A stretch of DNA of 64,000 nucleotides, from NCBI GenBank assembly GCA_051453625.1, contig JBOZIK010000001.1, forward strand, positions 185,947,931-186,011,930. The letters are read 5' to 3'. Shown here piece by piece: positions 1-13,348 of the stretch (position 1 is its first letter; each line of letters opens with the position of its first letter). The stretch comes from Welwitschia mirabilis. Taxonomy: Eukaryota > Gnetophyta > Gnetopsida > Welwitschiales. Under the pieces are notes generated by a model, which was not told the DNA's origin, ran no database searches, and was given only the letters and a program-made list of their open reading frames with translations. A program made the position numbers and the translations under genes.

Positions 1-228
1 TTCTAATTAACCTAAAGATTGATTGTGTTATTAGTTAGATGAGCTATCATCACATAGTTCACTTAACATGAATCTTATGGGTAACTGAGAGGTAAGTCTC
101 TCAACCATAACCTAACTATTCTACTGCAATGTTTACTCTTGTCATGTAAATTGATGTGCTATAATATAATAAAATTAATTATTAAAAAAATCATGCTTTT
201 AAGTCCATCCCAAAACTGGTTTATGACA
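1..228 (+). repeat. 3' end of an LTR (element LTR-S), 5' part outside the window
   Basis: The stretch ends in GACA immediately before a plant primer-binding-site motif, as the end of a 5' LTR should. It has no coding potential. The call rests on the junction with the primer site and the polypurine tract that follows; the rest of this LTR lies before the window. No second copy of these 228 bases was found downstream, so the LTR pair cannot be confirmed here. Confidence 0.45.
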
Positions 229-231
229 TTT

Positions 232-248
232 TGGTATTAGAGCTTAGG
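232..248 (+). other. Primer-binding site, initiator tRNA-Met type
   Basis: The sequence TGGTATTAGAGCTTAGG is one or two transitions away from the usual plant LTR-retrotransposon site TGGTATCAGAGC, which pairs with the 3' end of initiator tRNA-Met to start minus-strand DNA synthesis. It follows the LTR end at 228 after three T residues, the normal spacing. Confidence 0.6.
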
Positions 249-333
249 TTTGGATCCATTCCTTAATCAATTCATTAATGATTTTATCAAATTAATTTTT
301 GGATTAAGTAGCTCTTGAAGATGAAAACTTCTT

Positions 334-346
334 AAGGGAGAGAGGA
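334..346 (+). other. Polypurine tract before a second LTR
   Basis: AAGGGAGAGAGGA is an all-purine run directly followed by TGTAACACCTC, a typical plant LTR start. Such tracts prime plus-strand DNA synthesis. It lies only about 85 bases after the primer site, so the whole internal region of this element is about 118 bases (229-346). This is a TRIM-like layout or the product of an internal deletion. Confidence 0.5.
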
Positions 347-3300
347 TGTAACACCTCACTTACATTAGAGTGTGTGTTGTTCGACGTTGAAGTATGTGCT
401 ATGGTCATAAAAACGATGGTGGAATATAGTGCATTGCTGGCATAGGAGATATTTGGAGGTGATCTTTAACCACTACCTTACCCCCTTCCATTGTCAGGAG
501 AAGCAAGTTTAGTTGCCCAAATGAAATCCCATGGGCCCTTCACTTTTTTCTCTTTAATAAATTCCTATTCAAAGAGGAGAAGAATGGGTGAAGAGAAAGA
601 GGAGGAGATCCCTTAAAAGATGGATTTGAATTTTTTTAGTGGCTATAATGAGCGTGCTCAAGTGGAAGCCGTCAAGATCAAAAGGATTACCGAAAGCTCT
701 ACTAGAACCCATGCTTATTTGGGCATAGGCAATGCCTTTTTACCTCACATTTTTATGTTAAAATCCATGATGTTTAGGTGTAAGAGGCTATCCTACTTAC
801 CCTTATAAACATTACTATTAGAAATGTCCAAATCCTCTTAACTAAGATAATTTTGTAGAATCTAAGTGGAATAAATGTAAGAGAGATTAGATAGTATTCG
901 ATCTTGTGGTTCCTTCAGATTTTCCTATCGATTGCTCCAAATTTGACTCTGCTATTGATTTTATTATGTGTGACACTTTCAAAGGAGTGTCTAAAATGAA
1001 AGATATGATTGCTCCTCTCCCTTTACAATAGCCTAAGTGTTTGCTAATAGATAAAGGTCTAAAACAAGCTTATACTTCAAAATACATGAGTTCTTAAGAG
1101 ATACCCCTTAGCATCAGGTTTGTAATGACTATCAACAGAACAATGTTTATTCATTCACTTAAGAAAGGAGTAGGTATGCTATTTTTTTACTTATTTATCA
1201 TTGTATTTTATTTTTATTTTTTTTCTTGGTTTTGCTTTCATGTGACCTCTGTCATAAGGAGATAATGTATGTGTTTCAAATGACTTAATGGATAATGTGT
1301 TTAAGTTTTGTGCTTGATTTGTTTTATTTCGATAATAAATTACATCTTCCTCATATTTTATCTAAACATTCTTTCACTTTTAATTTATACCATTGTTAAT
1401 TTTAGTCTTTAATTTTAATTGAATTTCCATTTGCATGCACATATCGGATAGGAATATCAAGTCTCCTTTGAAAGAAATCTCTCCAGACATGTTTTGTTTT
1501 CTATGAATAATTTAACCTTTTTTACACTTCCACATTCTAAATCACTCAATCATGATTGATATATATATTATTATTATTTCATTGATGTTACATATTAAAT
1601 TAACTTTCCGTTTCATTTTTAGGAGGTCAAAATCTTATCTCTATGGGCTTATACCTTTTATTTATTTTCCTTTGTACCTCAAGTAATCCAGATAAATTTC
1701 CTATTCTTAGGCCTATATCTTATTTTAATAATGATCTTTAGTCTTAAAAAAATTGATTACACTAAATGTAGATTTTGAGCTTCCATCTTTTCAACCATTT
1801 TCACATTCTACCTTATTTTGCGTAATTCCTATAGAAGCCTCATAAGTCACTTAGATTATGTGTTATTTTATGAATCTTAAATTTATGAACATAAACAAGT
1901 TAGTAATTTGTCAAAGGAAATCACCTATTGGCATGTATGCTATTGCAAATCCTTTTCTTCTTTTTGAAAGTGTAGGTGACATTATTTTGAAAATTTAAGA
2001 TAATGTATCTCTGTTTTCATTGTATTATTCTTGTAAGAATATTTTCTTAAAAATAATATCCTCTTTTTCTCCTCTTTGTGAGTGTGCTACTATAGATAAC
2101 ATACTACTTTTATCATACTCCTTTAATTATTTATTCATAATTGGAAATGAAAGTTTAGCTAGGTAGATAGGATTCCTAGTTTCTAATTGATCATAGTGGT
2201 ATCTAGATATTTTTGCATAAAAGTGAGTAAATAGAACATTAGCTTGGCTTTTAGTGAAATAAACATTGTAAAGAAATTTCAATGGCAAACAAAAGTACCT
2301 TGATGCATCACACATGGCATGGCCTATTTCTAAAATTTCTTTAGATGTATGCTTAGATCTTCTTATTCAATTTTGACAATATTAATATAAGCCCTAAACT
2401 ATAAATAAGAACATAACTAGAGCTCATAAATAACCAGATTACTAGGTGGTATCATATACACATCAAATTTAGTTATCATAGCCCATTTATAAATGCTTAT
2501 ATTTTTAGTTTCAATGTTTATCTTTACTTTTGTAAGGTTTTCTCCATGTGTGGCATCAAATCTTATGTCACATGACATTGTTATCTTGTACATCACTTGT
2601 GTTACCTTTGTGGTGCTCATTATACATTAATTTTGTTAGAGTTAAATTAATTCAAATATGAAAACAAGATATATTTTGAAAATCTATTCCCTTTCATGAA
2701 GGATTTTATCAATAACATAACATCTAAAGCTAAATCTAAGGTAGTGATATATGTAAAATTATAACTTCTATCATTCTAGAGATGACATATTCTATCTTAC
2801 AAAATGTGTAGTTATATTATCTTTTATACATTTAGTTATGAGAGTAGATTTCTATAAGTACATGTATTTAGCCTTTAAAATGTGCTTCTCATTGTCTTTA
2901 ATGGCATCTAAATGTTGCTTATTTTATATTGTATATTTTGATTTTACTTTTATACTACCTCATAAATTTATGGATAAGAATTCCTGTTGTTAGTGAGCCA
3001 TGCAAGCCATAGGACATTAGGTGAAGCCAATCAATATTTTATATAATAAATTACATTTGTCTTCCCCAACCTATGAGTTTCACACACTATTTCTATGCTA
3101 TTTTAACATATACCTATAGTATTTATTGGAAACATAGCTAAGTTTTATTTTAGATTCTAAAATATATTGTAAAAGTAATAGTTTTCTATTTTATTTTACT
3201 TTTGAACTTTAGGAAATAGTAGAACTAAGTATTTTAAAAGGGAAGAAAATGATAATTAGGTGAAGATAAGGCTATGGTCTTAATTTATTTATGTCATCCC

Positions 3301-4256
3301 TACAAGCCCCTTTATTTTGAATATTACTTAAGAGTTATTTAACCTAGACACTTTTATGCCTATTATTAGTAAGGCTATATTACACGTATTAATTATACAT
3401 AGTAAATCTCTTACTATGTTGGATTTTATTATAGGAATGTAATCATATCGTTTTAGATTCACAATGGATATTTTTATATAATGGAGAAAATATTTGATAG
3501 GATTAAAGACTCCTTCCTTTTAGACTTTCAAATGGGTTCCTTAGATAATGTTGTTATTATAATTATTTCAATAGAATGCTTTCTTATACTTAGTAATTAA
3601 TTTATAATAAATGTTAGATATTGTTGGATGTATTAACTATTAATCATATTACTTTTAGTATGATTTAATGTAGTTATAGTATGCATAGTATAGTTATAAA
3701 ATGATGTAGATTTTAGCACAGTTTCTAATGATCCTGGTTGCTTTTAATATTTTCAAATCTTTCTAGGTATGTATGCCTAAATATAATTTCTTACAAGTTC
3801 ATGTATATGAGTTAAATATTCCTAGTATTTATTTGTTATCTTATGCATAAAGTGATATCATACTAGTGTTTTATTCTATGATGATCATTGAAATAATTAG
3901 GCATTTAATTAGCGGTCTTCATCCTTTAACTTCTATTGGGATAAGTCTCTTGAGACTAGTGACTTAATTAGGGGCATATAGGCTATTCTCTTTGGCATTT
4001 TATATTTATATATTATGAGATTCATTATGTTATGTTATAAAAAGAGCAACTAAGAGATATCCTACCAAAATGGGGTGTGCGTATGTGTGTGTGCGTGTGT
4101 TAATTACATTTTTGCATGAGTTTATTAATAAAATTCTATTATGATATATTTTGTCTCATTGTCTCTCACCAAGATGTTATAGTGAGATATAAAGAGTCTT
4201 TTGTGCTTGGTAATGAAGGATTACTAATGGGTATTTCGGCCAAGTAACTAAGGCAT

Positions 4257-4260
<4 letters not shown>
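347..4260 (+). repeat. Probable LTR start (TGTAACACC) and AT-rich LTR-like sequence
   Basis: An LTR-like start is visible at 347, but its end could not be placed, so only the first few hundred bases are firmly linked to LTR-S. The short reading frame at 620-808 (62 codons) resembles no family I know. A GT-rich stretch lies near 4,075-4,100. No gene is supported between 810 and 4,260. Confidence 0.3.
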
Positions 4261-4297
<37 letters not shown>

Positions 4298-4299
4298 TA
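4261..4299. repeat. (AT)n microsatellite
   Basis: This is an almost perfect alternating TA run of 39 bases with one slip near 4,290. Such tracts are common in AT-rich plant intergenic DNA. Confidence 0.95.
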
Positions 4300-7200
4300 C
4301 TCGGGTACCTATATATCTTATTTATATTAATATACATATGTATTATCATCATTCATGCATTAGAATTCTTTATTAGAGTCGAATGTTATAACCTCAAGAG
4401 TTCTTGACCAGTAGCCTTCTATACTTTTACATATAGCTATTATGAATATGTACATAGATTCATGTGTAGTATCTGTTGATGTGGGTTTGAATATTTTCTT
4501 GCATTATTCCTTGCATTATTTCATGATTAGAATTATCACATGATACTAATATAGATTACTTTAATCCATCTTATGTTCATGTGTATTGGTGGAAATTGAA
4601 ACAAGGTCCAAGATAAAACTATGTGTGGTATGAACTCCTCTAGATGATGATTATGTAGGCGTGATTGCTTAGCTAAGAAGGAAAAAAAAAAAGAAGAAAA
4701 CTATCACTGGTAAAACTAATTAATCAAATAAAGATACTCTTTAAGAAAAGAGTAGAAATGTTTTCTAATGCATCCATATGAAAAGAAAACCCTCTAATAT
4801 TATCAAGCAAACTCCTCATCATATTAAAATCTCCATTAAGGATTTATAAAACATTTATAAAAGAGAAGATTAATTCTAATCACATCTGGGCTCTTTAAAA
4901 AGCTTTCTTTAGAGCATAAATTAAGTATATTTTAAATACTTTATAAGGAAATAAAGAAGCACCATGAGACATTTTTTTCTAATAATCATGACCATTTTAG
5001 ACTATTTTAGAATGCTAACATGAGTGAAAAGAAGTATCTTTACTAGTATAATGTTTTGATCTAAATGTAACACTATTTTCAGTCAAAAACTTTACAACAA
5101 ATGTTAATTATCTTTTGGAGGTTTTAACTTCTCATAATAATATAAAATTAGGAGATAATAGACATTTCTGAACAAAATTCCTAGCTCTTCCTCTTTGAAG
5201 AGTATTTGTAAGCCTTTGGACATTCTAAGAATATATAATCATGATTAAGTAGGAGATAAGACCTCTCCCCTATTAGATACATCAAAAATTAGGTTGCAAT
5301 CAAGTCCCATGTAATTCTCATAATTTACTCTAAAAACATAAGATCAATTAGACATTTGGATGTTGTTCTTAAAGTATTATGTAGTAATATCCTTTAGTTT
5401 AGTATAAATAGTGTGTAAGGCCTTCTTTATAAGCTTTACCTACAATAGCATGCTCATAGCAAGGCTTAATACCCACATAACAAAAGCCTTTAACACTTCA
5501 GGTAGGGATAATCTAATCTATCTTATCTTTACATAGATTCATTAGCAAATGACCAAGATAATGTGGGTGTATCAATGGATGATGGTGTCCATTAAGTGAT
5601 TACCTTTTATATAAATTTTAAAAAAACATATTTAAAAAAAAAATAGTTTTCTCTGAAAGTTCATTAAGGCTAGGTCATTTACATGATGTTACCATTTTTA
5701 AGTCTTATAGCGTTAATTCCTTTGTATTGTTTAGAGCAATCATTTGAAATAGAAGTATTTTATTTTGTAAAAATATGGATTTTTTAAATAAATAAAAATC
5801 ATAAATAACATACACTACTATTCATAATATTTTTAACTACTAATTTAAAAAAACTTAAAACATTGGTAAAATGCATTTAATACCTTATTTCATAAAAACT
5901 ACTAGAGCATATGTTGAATTATTTTTTTAGTATGTAATATGTGTGGCATGAAATATGAATACTGTACACATAAATTTACAAGATAAAACCATTTGATATG
6001 TAACAAGTTATATTGGAATAAATCCTCGAGTATTTTTCAATTAATCACTAGATCGTGAACTATGAATGGAAAACTATCCATGAAATTGGTTTAATCTGAG
6101 TATCCCTTTTAAGCTTTTTAGAATAACTAAGGCACTTAATTCCTTAGGCTTTTAAATCTCATAATTGCTTTTGGTCTAAATTATTAAAAGTGTTGCTAAT
6201 TAGATCAAATTTTAGCTTATAATTATAGCGTTAAATTGTTGTAGTCCAGCACATTCTATACACTTATCCAATATATTATTCTTCTTTTTAGCCTCAACAA
6301 CTAAATTTGATAAAATCATGGATAGAATGGTTTGGAATATTACAGAGGAAAATAATCATAACAAACATCCTTTTGGCAGTATTTGTTGGCTATTTATTGA
6401 GGTGGACAAGGAGGAAGATGGTTTACATTTACCATACTTTTTTAGGATGGATGTTTCATAAGTAATTTGTTGATTCAATGTTTACTACATTGCAAATATC
6501 CCTAGAAGGGTTTATTGAGAAGTCATATTATTGAAAGTTCTATTCATAAATTACCTCAAGATATGTTTTGTTCCTAGGAATAAATAATGTTTTCTAACCT
6601 TGGTTTCAATATTAAAGGCTTTGCTCCTATTAACTTTTTATGATTTAAGTGAAGAAAGTTCATTAGGAAATGCACACTATATCTTATAATTATATCCCAA
6701 AGGATTCTCCTGAGTTTAATCAAGTTCTAGCTNNNNNNNNNNGGTAAGAAGGGAGGTCTAAATGTAGGAGCTGTTTTAATTTTACTCAAAGGTTTATATT
6801 TGGTTGATCTAAATTTTCAAGAAAGTAGACTTTATCTTAGATCTTTTGCATGCTTTACTATGAGAAGATCTTTATTCCATCCATGAACTAGCATATTATC
6901 CTACTAATGCTTTACAAGGGAACCAAAAGGGACAAGTGGTTCACATAGAAGAATCTTTATTATTAATGAAATTTTTTACCTACATAAAATGATTTTTTCT
7001 TTTTTTAAAATTATGTAGTGTTGAAGTCCAAAACTACATAGATATGTTGAAAACCTAGTTAGGTGTGCTTACTTATAAAAGCAAGTTCTATCATTTGAGA
7101 TAAAAAATAAACTAAAAAATATATAATTTTCAAATATTTTTCTATTTTTTTCATTTACTATGCTTTTGCATTTGGTATTAAAGCTTCTAGGATAGGGTTA

Positions 7201-10200
7201 TTAAGAATTTTAGAGAGATTTTTCTTCCCTTGGAGTGCCCTTGTCATTCTTGATTTGCTTAGCATTTACTCTATTTTTAAAAAATGCTATAAATTTTTTG
7301 TTCATAGTGTTATTTGATAGAAGTATCTTGTAGGTTTTATGTATAGTTTTCTATTAAGATTAGGCTTGGACTTGAAAATAGCTTCATGTAAACTTTCTTA
7401 TAGAAAATAAATAAGCAAAATAAGTTATCATTTAACTAAGTTTTTTCTATGGTTAGACTACATTATTCCACCATTACGTTGAGCTCATGATGATAGGGAA
7501 ACTAATTCATAGTGTTGACTAGGCCTAAGTTAGTTTCCATGTTAAGAAGATAGATTTCCCTAAAAGTGAAATTAGTTTTAATTAAAAATGGGTTTCAACT
7601 TTAAAAATATTAAGCAAATACTTATTGTAAAAAAAGCTATGATATATTTTACTTTGCTCTAGTGAAAGAAAGTTTGTAAGCTTCTTAAGTGCGTCTTTTC
7701 ACAGGATTCAAAAATATGAATTTGTTCAAAGTAGAAGTGCCTTCTCTTGTAGGTTTTCTTGATTTCTTTTTTCCCAAGGTTTTCTACTTTCTTTTAACAT
7801 TCTTTGACATTGATTTTATTGGTGTGATGATAAATTTAGAGAAGAAGGTTCTTTATAACTCCCTTCTATTAATAACTAGTGTAACTACCTTACATTAATA
7901 GCTATTGTAATAGCCTTGTATTATAAATTTCTTTATTTGTAATGATTTTTGTAATAGCCATGATAAAATTAGTCCTATCCTATTTGAAATGTTTTAGAAA
8001 TAGGGCTAATGCATTATTATACAAAGGGCCTTATGTCCTTGGGCCAGGGGTTCATGTGGGTTGTCTGCTGAAGTAGTCATTCGAAAGGTATTGAAGTGAA
8101 TATTTCTCTTGAAAGATGATGCATTCTTTGTAACTCTATTATTATTTTTGAAGACTAATAGATTGCCTACTTTTTCATGTATGTTTCTTTTGTATTAACA
8201 AGTTTTATCACATAAATGATATGATTATTTTTCTTTCTAAGGTATTGTTCTATTTTCTTTAAATCTTGTTCTATTTCTTAATTCTGAATTTGCATAATAG
8301 ATTGTTCCCTTAGTGTAGTTTCTTTTGGCTTTCATGTTTCTTGGTTAAAGCAGTCATAGCATTTTTAAAATCAGATGAAGCCAATCAACTATAATAAAAG
8401 TAAAAAGAATAAGAAAGGATGTACATAATGCAAGAAGTTTTGAACCTATAATTGTATGATATTATTATCATTTTCCAAGCCAATGCATTTATCTTTATTC
8501 AAATTATCATTCTTTATCATCCTCTAGTTTGATTTTTTAGCTAATAAAGGTGAAGGAGGAGTTTCAATCATTTGGTGCTAGTTGGTTTTCTTATCAAAGA
8601 TCCTAACTTCTAGGAATGCTGCCACCTATAAAAATGCTGATCTCATTAATAGGAAAATGTTGGATCATCAAATGTTATCCCTCACAGAATCCAATACCAT
8701 CATCATACATAACAACTATGCATGTTCTATAATAGCACTTGCATGTACCTAGCTAATAGCTTCATAATATTTACATCTGTGTCTTTCACTGCCTTTGTTA
8801 TTATATGGACATCTCCTACTAGTTTCACTACTAGTTGTATACCACTCATATCCTCTTTCTTAATTGTAATCTCTAACTTAGCATTTAACCCTTTAATCTT
8901 ATAGGGTTTCTTTATTAAATCAATATTTGTGTCTTTTATTCTATTTATAGGAATCATTTTCATAATCATTTCATTTCCATTATAAAGGTAAAAATCATTT
9001 CAATATTTAAACTAGTTTTCTATTGTTATGATTTCAAATTCAAATCCTATACAATTTATTCTAGTAAGAATGTCACCTTTTATCCTAAACATAAATCATC
9101 TATGTCCTTTATTTCTCTTTATGAAAATGATATGCAACTCTATAATGTGCATTACTCCGAGAAATTAGTACATTTAATTTTTTAGGTGCTAAAGGAAAAC
9201 ATTGAAATTCTAGATAGAGTCTTAATTTTTAGAATGCAAAGTTAAATCATTTTAAGAAAACATAGTAGCATTAATTTTTCATTAAGACAAGGAGTTACGA
9301 CTTATAAAATTTGATATCCATTTTTCTTAAGCCATATTTTGTTGGTCTTTCTTCCTTTAGAGGCACTGGTAATTCTAACTTTTGTTAAGTATGGGTTTTG
9401 TTTTTAGCTTTTTGGCTTTCTTTGTATACATGTAATTTTTTGTAGCTTTAGGTTAATATTTTTTTTCTTTTTTTTTTTTGGACCTATAAACATGATGCAT
9501 GTTACTCATTTTTTATCTTTTTTTAATATTTTTTAGTTTTTGGATAATTTTAATCATTATAGGCCCATTAAGCTCTTCTTTTCTTACACCAACTCAAATT
9601 GTAATGTGGACACAGATCCACTTAACCTGATGTTTTCACTTAAAGCTTAATTTTCACTTGTAATTTGATTAGATCAAATTAAGTTTGGGATGTTAATAAA
9701 GATTCAATTAAGTTGATTATACCAAAACCAAGTCCTTTTTTCCCTCTATTTTTTGTGTAATTTTTTCTTTAACACTTAACATTCTCATTTAAATGTTTAA
9801 TGTTTTAAGGATTAAAATTGGAAATTACTTAATCCTTAATCACATAAATTATTTTTTCCCCAAAACTAGTAAGAATCCCTGGTTGATGACTAGTAAAGGA
9901 AGCATTACATAACATTTAATCCATGTCATGCTATACTATCCTTTTATCTTGTTGAATAGTATTTAACCATCATAACTATGTAGTTTAGGTTGTACAAAAA
10001 TACATATCTCTCTTAAGCAAAAATATTCTAAGCATCCTCAAGTTCAGGTTTACATGCATGCTTTAGTAGTGAAGGGTGTATTGAATGAAGACTAAGGGAA
10101 TAATGGTAGTGTCTACTTGCATTTCATCACCAAGCCTATAGTAAGTCATAAGTATAAAAAATTTAAACTTTACTAAGTTTGAAGTAGGTCACCAACATTA

Positions 10201-10740
10201 CATCATACAGTTCCTTAAGAAGGGTATATAGTTGGGGTAATTAAATTTGACTAATGACTTAGTCATCCTATTAATGTGATTTATACTCTATCTTTTTACT
10301 ATTTTTTAAGATAAGGGTTACAGCCTTAGAAAGAATGTGATTACTCCTCAGATTAGAAGTAAAACCTAAAATTCATAAATATTTAACTTAATCATCTAAG
10401 TATTTAGGCCCCATACATTCATATTTACTATATTCACATAAGTATTTCTTAAGAAAATAATTTTGTTCTCCTCATGTATGGGATTATTCGACGGTTTGTT
10501 TTGTTAATGGTTTATTACTCTCTTGTGAACTAGATTAATCATTCCACTCTTATAAACTAGATATATCATTTGACTTGTTAATGTGAGAAAATTCCCTTTT
10601 AAATTAGCTATACCTCTCTATTATGACTTATTTTTAGTAATTATTTTATATCATTATGATTTTAATAGATCATTACACTTGTGAATGGGATCAAGATCCC
10701 TTACGAAATTGACTATACCATTTTTTTCCCGTCTTATTAC
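4300..10740. other. AT-rich region with no recognisable gene
   Basis: I read this stretch in both directions and found only short, unrelated open frames, for example 7,689-7,898 on the plus strand and 8,727-8,969 on the minus strand. Neither resembles a known family, shows a splice context or has a repeat partner in the window. It probably consists of older transposon debris. A weak LINE-like hint near 4,800-5,300 is discussed among the rejected items. Confidence 0.5.
6733..6742. other. Assembly gap (10 N)
   Basis: Ten undetermined bases. The flanking sequence on both sides is AT-rich without recognised features. Confidence 0.99.
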
Positions 10741-10885
10741 TTTCTCTTCTTGAGTTGACAAGTTTTCTTTGCATGAAGGATAAATCCATTGTTTAGTTGT
10801 GGATGTGAGTATAATTCTCTTGAGTTTACAAGTGTTGTTTACATAAAGGATAAATCCAATGTTTAGTTGTGGATGTGAGCATGAT
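10741..10885 (+). repeat. Two-copy tandem repeat, about 70 bp unit
   Basis: Two imperfect units (about 10,741-10,813 and 10,815-10,885) share TTCTCTT, GAGTT-ACAAG and an almost identical second half containing GGATAAATCCA and TTTAGTTGTGGATGTGAG. Only two copies are present, so this is a local duplication and not a satellite array. Confidence 0.7.
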
Positions 10886-11239
10886 CCTATTAAAAATCAA
10901 TTATATGTTACAACTTATTACCTCTTCTTCTCATTGCATCAACTATGACAATTCCAAAGGATAAGTTCTAAATGTTGTTAGACTTATTAATATTGATATT
11001 TGGAATCATAGCTAATATTAGAGTTATTATTTAGAATGACTAGAATTAAAAATATTAACATGAAGATTTCATGTCCACATGCACATATATGATTTTGACT
11101 TAAAGTTTTTTAAGAAAGTGCATGTTCCTCTCTAATTTCTATAGGAATAATATGCTTGAAATAATTATAAGTAGATAATAATCATAGTAAAATTAATGAA
11201 TTGATAGCATAAAAATTTGGTAGATCATAGTAGATTAGC

Positions 11240-11960
11240 TACATCAACTACATCACATTATGGGATACATTCTATTTCAAGAATGATTTGAAGCTTATCA
11301 ATATCATCAAAAGTATGAATAGCTTACATTATGAGGATGGGAACATGTAATAACTAATTACACGGATAATAAATATTAAAGGTTGTAAAACCAAGTTTGC
11401 ATATGTTATGTCAACTTGGTTAGATCTTGTTTAGAGGATCCATCATTATGTTATTGCATAGTAGTAGGTAACTACTACTAATGACTTTGATACATATAGT
11501 AAGAATCTTATTACTACGGAAGCACAATTTAACTTTGTAGGTAGCTCATCCTTTGAAGCTACATTCAAAGTATCATATCCTCATAGTGGATAATGTTCCA
11601 ATAAATAGTTATTGATCAAATACCCTTTTAATGTTAAATATGGTGACAAGGGTAAATCTTCTCATAAATAATAAGTAGCTTTACCTTCTCAATGCTATTA
11701 CTCTTACTCAAAGAAGAAACCACATCTAAATAATGTTTCTCTAAAGAAGAATTCATATTAGTGTTCACAATGCAAAAGATAAGATCATACCACTAATTAT
11801 TATCAAATACTTTAAGATAAAATTAAAGCTACTTCTAAGGTAAATGTAGTTGTTAACATGAAAAAATTGATATTTTGATCAAGTGATAAAATTAATTTAT
11901 CTTAATAGAAGACATGTAAATAATTATTTTATCATGAAATTATGTCTTATATCCATTTTT
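11240..11960 (+). pseudogene. Ty1/copia gag remnant with zinc knuckle (Copia-1, left part)
   Basis: Gag forms the virus-like particle of copia elements. Around 11,750-11,800 one frame reads C-S-Q-C-K-R-stop-D-H-T followed by a tyrosine where the last cysteine should be. This is the CX2CX4HX4C nucleocapsid knuckle with one ligand changed and a stop just before the His. Basic Lys/Ser-rich codons precede it, as usual. The frame is broken by many stops. The decisive support is position: the copia protease that should follow resumes at 54.3 kb, on the far side of the Gypsy-1 insertion. The upstream part of gag and the 5' LTR were not recognised. Confidence 0.55.
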
Positions 11961-12152
11961 AATTTTATTTATGGAATTATCACCTTTTCATGACATTTTA
12001 GTCTATTTATCTCATTCTGAAGGACATGCTAAAAGATCAATATCATTCAACTAAAAACACTGGCACTGCTATCTAGATCACTAGTACCACTAGTTATTTA
12101 GAGTAAAAAATTTTAATTATTAGATTCTAGACTTGTTATAAAGAAAAACACA

Positions 12153-12164
12153 NNNNNNNNNNNN
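12153..12164. other. Assembly gap (12 N)
   Basis: Twelve undetermined bases inside the Gypsy-1 5' LTR. The 3' LTR reads through the matching position. Confidence 0.99.
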
Positions 12165-12861
12165 TTTTTTATTTATATTTCAAATAAAAAATAACTAGTG
12201 TCTTCAATGACATGTGGCGATGAAATGAAAGACACGTAACAGTGACATATGATAGTGTTAAGTAATATGATGTAGGAGTAACATGACAATATTAGTAATT
12301 GATGCAAGCATCAACATCAAGAAACCAAATGTTGGAATCGTGATGATTGTTATTTAATGTAATAAGATAAAGACCCTATCTACCATCACATGACAAACTT
12401 TATAAATGTCCACCTAGATAATATAAGCCAAATGTTTCTAACCATCTCCTACCTCATGCTCATCTATAAAATGACCTTTAATCCTCATTTATAAGGATTC
12501 TTTAGTGGGAAAATCAGAGTATAAATCCTTGGAGCATCACAATCGACATGATCTTCTAAGTACCTCCTTAGGAAGTGAACTTGTTTTAAGGATAGCATGA
12601 GGAGTTTATATCAATATCTTCTTTTTTTTGATGTAATTTACTTCTTTTAATTTAATATAAAGTAGTTATTCACTTTTGATTTCAAGTTTTAAATGGCTTT
12701 GTACTTGTAACACTTAATTGAAAACTATATTATCAAGTTATACTATTAATTGGGTAAATTCATAAGTAAGTTTGTTTAAGTCACTTTTATTTGATGAATT
12801 TTAAGTAATATAAGTCCTTATAAAGGACTAAGTGATTATTGAATTCACTAATCCTCATAGG

Positions 12862-12961
12862 NNNNNNNNNNNNNNNNNNNNNNNNNNNNNNNNNNNNNNN
12901 NNNNNNNNNNNNNNNNNNNNNNNNNNNNNNNNNNNNNNNNNNNNNNNNNNNNNNNNNNNNN
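12862..12961. other. Assembly gap (100 N) flanked by a 44-bp exact duplication
   Basis: Bases 12,818-12,861 before the gap are repeated exactly at 12,975-13,018 after it. The other LTR has only one copy of this segment. Exactly 100 N is a scaffolding placeholder, so the duplication is probably two overlapping contig ends that were not merged. Confidence 0.9.
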
Positions 12962-13348
12962 TCTTATTTAATGGTTATAAAGGACTAAGTGATTATTGAA
13001 TTCACTAATCCTCATAGGATAAATGAAATTATGGCATCGTGTCCTGAGTCATAATGACTTAATAATTCAAGTTATGTTTTATGGGAGTGTAAGAGATCAT
13101 TGAAGTGAAGAATCACTAGTGGAAAAATTAGACTAAACCTTGGATCTTATTCATTTTTCTACCTATTTGATTGATGTTTTGTCTCAATTATTAACTCTCT
13201 ATTTTCTTCTTTCTTTGGGTTATAATTATAATATAAGCTAGATTTGTGTAAATTCTATCAAATCACCAAAATTATCTCTATTGAAGAATGATATTAGATA
13301 TTTATTTAGTTCATTTTAGTTCAAATGTACTACATGATAAAAATATTT

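Larger units (their letters stand above)
12034..13345 (+). repeat. 5' LTR of Gypsy-1
   Basis: This stretch aligns over its whole length with 21,277-21,776 joined to 53,584-54,256, in the same orientation, and is directly followed by a tRNA-Asp-type primer site. It contains two N gaps. The left boundary is approximate, because similarity to the 3' LTR fades before GATCAATA and no clean TG start could be chosen. At 12,533-12,535 it carries a single AGC at the position where the other LTR holds the CACTA insertion, so it is the empty site. Confidence 0.85.

Noticed and set aside
4075-4102. GT-rich tract as a regulatory site
   Set aside because: It is a short imperfect (GT)n simple repeat with no partner or context.
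4690-5300. Possible LINE fragment on the minus strand (a GDFNMM-like block at 4,817-4,834)
   Set aside because: One short endonuclease-like block without the other expected motifs in order is not enough; the upstream frames fit neither endonuclease nor reverse transcriptase clearly.
8722-8969. Overlapping open frames on both strands (60 and 80 codons)
   Set aside because: No family resemblance, no repeat partner and no promoter or splice context; the length is within chance for this composition once both strands are considered.
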